DNA of 64,000 nucleotides from Adiantum capillus-veneris (Eukaryota; Streptophyta; Polypodiopsida; Polypodiales; Pteridaceae), in contig CM043943.1 of the NCBI GenBank assembly GCA_014529385.2, forward strand, positions 154,411,092 through 154,475,091. Reading direction: 5' to 3'. The translations under genes were made by a program, and so were the position numbers. Under the pieces are notes generated by a model. It was not told the DNA's origin, ran no database searches, and worked only from the letters and a program-made list of their open reading frames with translations. Positions 56,199-64,000 of this stretch are shown here, in pieces. Position 1 is the stretch's first letter. Every line of letters begins with the position of its first letter.

Positions 56199-57320
56199 CG
56201 TACAACAACTTACAAACAGATGCTCCTGTCATTCTAGCAGCAACACACCTAGTCGCAATTGCAACCATGTGCCGAAGCATGAATGACTGGGAGCAACATA
56301 AAACATAGTCACCCTACGCTTTTGCAATGACACACCTAGCCGCAATTGCAACCATGTGCCAGTGCATCCACGCACGGTGACTTCTTTCAAACAAATGCTC
56401 CTGTCATTCTAGCAGCAACACACCTAGTCGCAATTGCAACCATGTGCCGAAGCATGAATGACTGGGAGCAACATAAAACATAGTCACTCTACGCTTTTGC
56501 AATGACACACCTAGCCGCAATTGCAACCATGTGCCAGTGCATCCACGCACGGTGACTTCTTTCAAACAGAAGCTATCGTCAATCTAGCAGCAACACACCT
56601 AGTCGCAATTGCAACCATGTGCCGAAGCATGAATGACTAGGAGCAACATAAAACATAGTCATCCTACGCTTTTGCAATGACACACCTAGTCGCAATTGCA
56701 ACCATGTGCCAGTGCATCCACGCACGATGTCTTCTTTCAAGATTCAAGCATATGAAACATTATGAAATTATTTGAGCACACATTCATGCATTAGATGCTA
56801 CCGTCATTCTAGCAGCAACACACCTAGTCGCAATTGCAACCATGTGCCGAAGCATGAATGATGGGAAGCAACATAAAACATAGTCATCTTGCATTTTTGC
56901 AATGACACACCTAGCCGCAATTGCAACCATGTGCTAGTGCATCCACGCACGGTGAGTTCTTTCTAACAGATGCTCCTATCATTCTAGCAGCAACACACCT
57001 AGTCGCATTTGCAACCATGTGCCGAAGCATGAATGACTGGGAGCAACATAAAACATAGTCACCCTACGCTTTTGCAATGACACACCTAGCCGCAATTGCA
57101 ACCATGTGCCAGTGCATCCACGCACGGTGACTTCTTTCAAACAGATGCTACCGTCAATCTAGCAGCAACACACCTAGTCGCAATTGCAACCATGTGCCGA
57201 AGCATGAATGACTGGGAGCAATATAAAACATAATCATCGTACGCTTTTGCAATGACACACCTAGCCGCAATTGCAACCATATGCCAGTGCATCCACGTAC
57301 GATGATTTGATAAAAGAAAT
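56199..57320 (-). repeat. 175-bp tandem repeat, six copies, dimeric
   Basis: AGCAGCAACACACCTAGTCG recurs at 56,236, 56,411, 56,586, 56,811, 56,986 and 57,161. The spacing is exactly 175 bp except for one of 225 bp that holds a 50-bp addition (about 56,741-56,795). Each unit has two half-units of about 87 bp with CACACCTAG(T/C)CGCAATTGCA and CAACCATGTGCC. It lies between the right TATA box and the kinase start and is the mirror counterpart of 49,945-50,560. Confidence 0.95.
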
Positions 57321-57493
57321 TTTATACCTTTGAGTTTTAACGCAAAAAACTAAAAAAAACATCAATAAAATAAGGAAGGGATTAAAAAATTACCGCTACA
57401 CTGCTTTGAGAATGTGGAAAGTTGCCAGAAAGTTTGGTGAAGAAGACTTTTCAATGTACCTCTCTTGTGAAAAAGACAAGCACCGGTGTCGTC

Positions 57494-57555
57494 TTTATAT
57501 AGCCACGGCGGGCCCGGCGGGGAAGTGGCTTTACCCGGCGGGCCCGGCGGGCCTT
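57494..57555 (-). promoter_or_regulatory. Right TATA box and GC-rich block, pointing at the kinase
   Basis: On the minus strand CGGGCCCGCCGGG appears twice, then CGGGCCCGCCGTGG, then TATATAAA (57,494-57,501). Order and composition match the left block at 49,690-49,824. It would drive leftward transcription through the 175-bp repeats into the kinase and perhaps the RING ORF. Confidence 0.6.
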
Positions 57556-57659
57556 TAGCCGGTCTCCAAGTCTCCTTGCAAGTCAAAAAAGATGAATGTC
57601 AATTAACATAATATTTGTTATTTTGCATTTCTATTGTTATTAACCTGAAATTATAGTGT

Positions 57660-57830
57660 GATCACGTCATTTTGAAATCCCTGACGCCAATACCAACACA
57701 TATAACCCGATGCTCATATCGACACATATACCAACGTTCTTTTTTATCGATGCATGCACCAACGTGTATATTGGCATCTATATCAGCGCCTTTATAGACA
57801 TCTGTGTCGACGACCTGCTGCTTTACAATA
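57660..57830 (-). repeat. Inner right subterminal region
   Basis: CCTGACGCCAATACCAACAC, CATATCGACACATATACCAACG and similar phrases. On the minus strand CAGGGATTTCAAAATGACG matches the left side near 49,576. Read as the inner right end of the element. Confidence 0.55.
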
Positions 57831-58992
57831 CCCAAGAGCTCATTTTCTGTGTTTTCTCTCTTCTCCACACCGCGGCTGCCTCCATAGCTCCTCCCCATCT
57901 CCTCCTCCCTCCTTGCAGACCTTCATGGAGTTGCCTCTTCCGACTTCTCATCTATGCTTCCACACATTTTCTACACAAAGAAGGTACATTTTTTTGTCGT
58001 ATTTGTGTGAGAAAATTTGTGTTTGGGTGTGTGGATAACAAAATGCTTATGCTTTGGTTTTGCAGGTATTTGCTTGACCCTTTGTACTTCTCGCACACTC
58101 ACATTCTTTAAAGTAAGTGCTCCTTCTTTTTATTTCATGCACACACACATACACATAAATATTTGTCTTTCTATGTGTGGGTAAAAATGTTTATGCTTTG
58201 TTTTTGCTTGACTCTTCATACTTCTCAGACACTCACATTCTTTAATGTGAGTGCTTCTTCTTTTTCTTTCATGCACACATACATGTACACATAAATACAC
58301 ACACATATTCACTATTTATGATTATGATTAAGCTTATGATGCACATAATGAAAATGTTTATGGTTTTAACAATACCTTTACTGCTATGCTTATGCTTATG
58401 ATAATGTTTATGGTTTATATTTTGCTATGTCACTAACAATGGTTATTGTTTATTTTTTATTATGCTAGCAACAATGGTTATGGTTTTGATAACTCTTTTA
58501 TGGTTATGGTTATGGTTATGCTTATGCTTATGCTTATGCTTATGCTTATGATAGTAGCAACGGTTATGGTGTTAACAACAATTTTGTATATGGTATTTAT
58601 ATGGTTATGTCAGTGGCAATGGTTATGGTTTTGACACCCTTTTATGGTGATGCTTATGTTTATGTTTATGGTTATGATAGTGACAATGGTCATGATTTTG
58701 TGTGATTGGCATTGGTTAAAATTATGTGTTTTTATGGTTAAGGTAAACATTATGTTTAAATTTAAGGTTATGGTTTTTCTTATGGTTATCATTATGGTTA
58801 TACTTATAGTTTTGTGTTTATTTATGGCAATGGTAACAGTTATGGTTATCATGGTTTTGATTATTGCAATTTCTAATTTTATATTTATGGTCGTTTGCTT
58901 AATACTTCTTTATTTTTTTATAATGCACTATCAATCTATACTAATGCAAAGTGCGATTACATTTGCCTTCCTCATTTGAGTAGAGAGGTTGT
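57831..58992. repeat. Simple-sequence and duplicated spacer
   Basis: Contains a direct duplication with a period of about 134 bp (58,040-58,310; ACACTCACATTCTTTAA twice). A long array of six-base units (GGTTAT/GCTTAT) follows at about 58,480-58,860. No gene. Confidence 0.75.
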
Positions 58993-59493
58993 GCCTTTGT
59001 TACTGCAGCACATGTAGCAACAAATGGCACTACTCTCTGCTCAAAAAAAAATTGCAAGTGCAGACGTCGATATGTGCGTCTGTATAGGTGTCTCTATAGG
59101 TGTCACTACAGGTGTCTGTACAAGTCTCAGTATAGGCATCTCAGTATAGGCATCTCAGTATAGAAAGTGATTGTACCGACGCGTATAGAAAGTGATTGTA
59201 CCTTTGTTACTGCAGCACATGTAGCAACAAATGGCACTACTCTCTGCTCAAAAAAAAATTGCAAGTGCAGACGTCGATATGTGCGTCTGTATAGGTGTCT
59301 CTATAGGTGTCAGTATAGGTGTCTGTACAGGTCTCAGTACAGGCATCTCAGTATAGAAAGTGATTGTACCGACGCGTATACCGATGCTACGAGTCTGACG
59401 CGTACAGGGATGCTTATTACGATGCATTTTAATTTTAAACCACATTTATTTGCGTCGTTACAAACGTCGATTTTTGTGCGACGTGTTGTAGTA
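58993..59493. repeat. Outer right subterminal region with a 207-bp duplication
   Basis: TACTGCAGCACATGTAGCAA and the next roughly 190 bases occur at 59,001 and again at 59,208. Inside are many GTATAGGTGTC/GTATAGGCATCTCA units and GTACCGACGCGTATA. The end is CGTCGATTTTTGTGCGACG, then TTGTAGTA. Dense short repeats beside a putative terminus fit a transposon subterminal region. Confidence 0.6.
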
Positions 59494-59822
59494 GGGGGGG
59501 ATGCTGTTTTTTAAATAATAAATGAATTGCGCTATTGGTCAACATCGCAACATGTTTGGCTGGTTAGCAATGTGTTAGGTGAGCTGCGATACCTTAGGGC
59601 TTGAGTTCAAACCTGCATTTGTTTTTTGAAGGGTAGGAATAGCGAGGTGGGAGGAATCTTGCAAAATATTAAATAAAATCAAGGAATAGCGAGTGGGCCT
59701 GCCCAATTCTGCATGAGTATGTCTGAACGATTTTCTAAAACTGGTTTTTTGAGTGGAATCGACCAAGGTTTTGTTCAAGCAAAACGCTTTGTTTAATATT
59801 TTTATTAAAGAGAGAACTGAGC

Positions 59823-59823
<1 letters not shown>

Positions 59824-59881
<58 letters not shown>
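59824..59881. repeat. (CT)n microsatellite
   Basis: A pure CT tract of 58 bases. Confidence 0.97.
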
Positions 59882-59884
<3 letters not shown>

Positions 59885-60288
59885 TAGCAATATACAATTT
59901 CCCTCCTAGAAATCCACCTCTCTCGCTCTCGTTACTCGGCCGCTATGTCTCTTCGAAGCAGTCTTTGCAAGGAGTGATTGTTCTAAGGGCTGTTGGACGA
60001 AGGTGCCATACAGGGAAGGAAGGAGGAGCAATTAGAATTTCGGTGGAGATGGGGCTTGTTGTTGCAGGAATTAGTCCGAGAGAGCCTAGAGGGGAAAGTC
60101 GTGCTGCCCCCTGGGGGATCACCTGACTAATAGATTTTTATTTAGTATGGATTATGAGTGATTCACAGTGTCCATGAAATTGAAGGGCTAATGGTGAGTT
60201 TAGAAAATTATTGTCTTCTGACTACAGATTGTTGTATAGGGGCCTTCAAGCTGGAGCTGGCGCACATGATGCTCCTGCCGTATCACGT

Positions 60289-60291
<3 letters not shown>

Positions 60292-60335
<44 letters not shown>
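60292..60335. repeat. (CT)n microsatellite
   Basis: A pure CT tract of about 44 bases. Confidence 0.97.
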
Positions 60336-60339
<4 letters not shown>

Positions 60340-60745
60340 GTTATGTTTGACTCTTTGAAAATGTGGAATTTCTACAAAAGGTGGCCGCCCCATTCATCTT
60401 GCTACTTTACATATGTCTCAGACATTACTTCAATACCCCCCACCTCTGCTGCTTGCACCCAACCTTCCAACCTCAACCTCCACCTGCAGTATCATGGTCA
60501 AGTACAGTAGGCCCTAATTGGCAACCTTGTAGCCTTCACGAAAACACTATCCTAGGACCTACAGAGACATTCAGACCTCGCCACATAGCTGTCGGTTCAG
60601 CTGAGGCTAATGGAGCTCTATTTCAACTCTTTCACAGGTTGGATTCCTTCTACTATAACCAAGCTAACGTCCTAGCAACCTAGCTGATTGGAATCTCAGA
60701 AAGCGCTTATGACAAGCGTTGTAGATAATAAAGAAGATGGACCAG

Positions 60746-61016
<271 letters not shown>

Positions 61017-61144
61017 CATTGGGATTCCTCTTATACTTCTTTTGAAACAAATTTCATCGCTGAAAAAAAAACAAGTGATAAATCACAAGGCCTGCCTAGT
61101 AATGGTGATAAATGAAAGCTGTAAAATAATGTATGCGACGAAGA

Positions 61145-61148
<4 letters not shown>

Positions 61149-61219
<71 letters not shown>
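61149..61219. repeat. (GA)n microsatellite
   Basis: A pure GA tract of about 71 bases. Confidence 0.97.
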
Positions 61220-61222
<3 letters not shown>

Positions 61223-62255
61223 TCAACTTTAAAAAACGATGATTGCTTGCTATGAACTACACATAAAACAATGATTGCTTGCTAGCATATTCCACATTTT
61301 TCACCTATTGAACCATACAAGCAAACTTATCTTCTTCATCACTTAGCCCTGAAATTATTTTAGAGGAGTTAAAAGTTATCCAAACGCATGTGTGCATTTT
61401 CATTGTGTATGTGGCGTCGTCCACATAAATGGAAAGAGAGACGGAGGAGCATTCCTTGAATCACACTCTATTATTTTTTTAAAATCTGTGACTTACATAT
61501 AGAGATGATCATAACTCAAGATGTGCAAAACAAAAAAATAAAAATAAAGAAAATCTAATAGAAGTTGTATGAGTTATCTAACACTCATATTATTTTTAGG
61601 TTAGAAGTTCATTTTAAAGGGGGTATTAGCCATGTGAGCTACTGCCCCCTTTAAAAAGACCTTAGATATTTTTACAGGCTTAGGTTTTGATCTCGTTTTG
61701 ATGCTAGATAGAAGATCCCGATTGCTGCAAACCCCTATAGAGGAATGTGATTCAATGATGACAAATGATACACAACTACCTTTGTGCTTGAAGACCTTGA
61801 TTTGTATCTTCCATTATAGTGCAGTGCGATGCTCCCGAGGTGAGCCTACACTAGCTCACATGCAAGACCATCACTAAACATATACATATATACAAGAACA
61901 CACATATTTGTATATACTCACTCCATCATCCACTCCATTGAATAGTACTCAAGGATATTCGTCTCACTATGTAGTCCTTTATACAATCTCAATGAGATCC
62001 TCAATATCCTAGTTGCTACCTATCTAAGGGTTGCAAACAAACAGTAAGAGTGGGGAGAGAGAGGGAGAGAGAGGGAGGTACATCTTGCTAGTCAAGAACC
62101 CTCTCAAGTTCATATCCTGGTGCACTTTTCCTCTACATGCAACATTCTTCTCTTCCAGTCATATAAATTATTTAGCCTGTTCCTTTCAAAATCAGCCTCT
62201 GTAGGTATATCTCGTTTTGCTTCCATTGTTTACACTCTTTAGTACACCCTGTACG

Positions 62256-62260
62256 GGGGG

Positions 62261-62345
<85 letters not shown>
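62256..62345. repeat. Poly-G plus (GA)n microsatellite
   Basis: A short G run followed by about 83 bases of GA. Confidence 0.97.
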
Positions 62346-62346
<1 letters not shown>

Positions 62347-63272
62347 ATATTGTGTGGTTGAAAAAGCAATGATGACATCACAACAACAGTAACAACTAGA
62401 ATAACTGAGAATGCAACCACCGGGTCAATGTACTTATTAAGCTCCTTCGGGTAATTGGTTGCAAAAATTGAGCTAAGTGACAATGGCCATGTGCAATTGT
62501 ATGTAGTATAACACAAAATGAGTTTCGCCATGACACTTGTCTTACCATGTAAATCAGGTCATACATCAAATAGCAAAAATAAAATATATGGCAAGGCGTG
62601 TGAAATTCTCGTCTAGAGAGGCTCAACTTAAAGCTTGGAAGCAGCCACGGACAACCTGCAAAAAAACTCCATGCAAATCCAAACACCCTTCTTGTCTGCA
62701 ATTCACCTGGAAGAAGAGGCAACTGCATCCTCCACCTCAACGTGCGATGAGTATTAAACCGTGTCCAATTACTTCTACATCAATATAGTGTCGTCTCCAT
62801 ATAGGTAACTTATTTCGTGCAGAAAGATATCTTGTAGCACTTGCTTATCTAAAGCTTGAGGAGGTGGAAAACTACAACGTGGCTCTCTTTCCACATCCTG
62901 AGGTAATAAGTTTTTTAGCATTGCTGAGAGTGGCAGCATGCGAGCAAGCTCTCACAAGCATAGTCTGGCCAGTGCAAGGGGTAGCGCAAGTAGGAAGAGG
63001 GAAGTAGAGGACCAGTGCATGCATGATTAGAAATATCTATAATACAACAATTTGTAGACGAAGACAAAAGTTGCATTTGGGAGGATGGAGATGATGTCTG
63101 TAGGTTTAATGGAGTGCTTGACTTGAGGAAGCTGAATCTGGTTTGCAATACCGAACACAAATGCGAAAAAAATGTTAAAGAAGGGACCAAATCAAGTAAC
63201 ACAGAGCAAGCACAAAGGACGAAATGTCATGGGGAGAGGCCATCGGGAGAGACTCGAGGGCTTGGATGGTGT

Positions 63273-63274
<2 letters not shown>

Positions 63275-63334
<60 letters not shown>
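63275..63334. repeat. (GA)n microsatellite
   Basis: A pure GA tract of 60 bases. Confidence 0.97.
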
Positions 63335-63337
<3 letters not shown>

Positions 63338-64000
63338 CAGAGGGTCTCCATTGGATTCCACCTTTAATGGGTGAATTTTACAGCATTGAGCTGGCGTGCC
63401 TATTTTTGTGTCTTCGCTAATGAATATCTCCATCCCCTCTAGCCAATTAAAAAATAAGAATTTAAAAAAAGAAATCCTTTTTTTCATTAGAATAAAAATA
63501 AAAGCTCTAAAGGATAGATCCCTTCTTTAAAGTTTAAAGTTTGAACTAACAAAAATAACCATCTTATAAATAACAACTTTAGTCTATCACCTCAAGTTTC
63601 AAGGGGTGAAAGAACTTCTCAAAATGAAAAGGTAAGCCCAAAATACTTTCCTTCGTAAATGAGCATTGGTTTCATATTTCAAAATTCAAGACATGTCCAT
63701 CATTAGATTTACACACTCTTCATTTAAACGAGTGCCCACTATCTTATTTCAACCAACCAGTGCCCACTATCTTATTTCAACCAACCAGCATTTTTGACCT
63801 ATCAAAAAGTGCTTGAAAATACAACTTAACCTTTTTTCTATTTTAGTCAGCAAAAAGAGAAGGCATCTCTATAGCCTTTGCCCTTTGGGCATGCCAAAAA
63901 AAAAAACTGTCATCGCTAAAAAAAAATTCATCATTGCTTTGAGACGCTTTCCTCTCTAATGAGTACCTTATTCAATGAAGAAGCTTACCCACTCTAAATA

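Larger units (their letters stand above)
49399..59493. mobile_element. Composite DNA transposon of about 10 kb: hAT-type transposase plus convergent kinase/RING module
   Basis: The left end starts CACTACAAGGG and the right end finishes TTGTAGTA, an 8-bp inverted match with one mismatch. Subterminal regions on both sides are rich in (T)ACCGACGC and CCAACGCCTATA phrases. CAGGGATTT followed by AAATTACG or CAAAATGACG appears in inverse orientation near 49,576 and 57,685. Inside, in mirror symmetry, each side has a GC-rich CCCGCCGGG block, a TATA box, a tandem-repeat leader and coding sequence. The ends look like CACTA, yet the transposase is hAT-type. One composite element, or a hAT element inside CACTA-like ends, are both possible. 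The TSD is ambiguous: AGG lies on the left and AGG or GGG on the right, depending on where the TIR ends. Confidence 0.6.
61220..64000. other. No recognisable gene
   Basis: AT-rich. I see no coding signature on either strand. Apart from (GA)n at 62,263-62,345 and 63,275-63,334, the only structure is a 28-bp direct duplication at 63,731-63,786 (AGTGCCCACTATCTTATTTC repeated). Confidence 0.5.

Noticed and set aside
56199-57320. CRISPR-like regular repeat array
   Set aside because: Units are 175 bp and fully repeated with no unique spacers; this is a eukaryotic minisatellite.
58440-58860. Possible telomere-like repeat (GGTTAT units)
   Set aside because: The units are mixed GGTTAT/GCTTAT and not TTTAGGG or TTAGGG. 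It is simple-sequence DNA.

Overview
The window looks like a repeat-dense stretch of a large land-plant nuclear genome. It holds eroded pentatricopeptide-repeat (PPR) debris, Ty3/gypsy LTR elements primed by initiator tRNA-Met, pogo-like and hAT transposases, and many long AG/CT microsatellites. The style reminds me of a fern, but that is a guess. I see no intact host gene, tRNA or rRNA. Almost everything legible is mobile DNA in some state of decay.

1-36.5 kb is a nested retrotransposon stack readable from three target-site duplications (TSDs). Element A is the oldest: a degraded minus-strand Ty3/gypsy element in three blocks (about 5.9-9.20 kb, 14.95-15.36 kb, 35.98-36.50 kb), with its primer-binding site at 36,489-36,500. 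Element C1 (9,202-14,953, TSD TAGAT) and element B (15,359-35,974, TSD ATTCT) both sit inside the gag of A. Element B is a plus-strand chromodomain-bearing Ty3/gypsy element. Its 5' LTR is interrupted by C2 (15,543-19,919, TSD AATCG), a sibling of C1. After C2 landed, a chimeric unit of about 4 kb (tail of the C2 LTR, rest of the B LTR, B leader, gag and protease) became tandemly triplicated at 19.1-31.17 kb. Only the third copy continues into reverse transcriptase, RNase H, integrase and chromodomain. The integrase is split by a GTAC-rich insertion of about 505 bp. C1 and C2 lack RT, RNase H and most of integrase, so they look like non-autonomous derivatives.

36.5-49.4 kb is debris: LTR-like repeats, a GC-rich fold-back-like segment (about 37.97-38.61 kb), a minus-strand gag-protease relic (38.8-40.3 kb), more PPR debris (40.5-41.4 kb) and a broken pogo/Tigger-like DDD transposase (43.6-45.5 kb).

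49.4-59.5 kb is the most unusual part. A unit of about 10 kb, bounded by CACTACAA-like ends and repeat-rich subterminal regions, carries a plus-strand hAT/DUF659 transposase. Running toward it on the minus strand are a protein-kinase ORF and a RING-H2 ORF. Each side has a GC-rich block, then a TATA box, then a tandem-repeat leader, in mirror image. I infer one transposon with two convergent transcription units and an accessory kinase/RING module. The breaks are one frameshift and two TAG codons in the transposase, and one TGA in each accessory ORF.

59.5-64 kb holds long (AG)n/(CT)n/(GT)n tracts and no recognisable gene.
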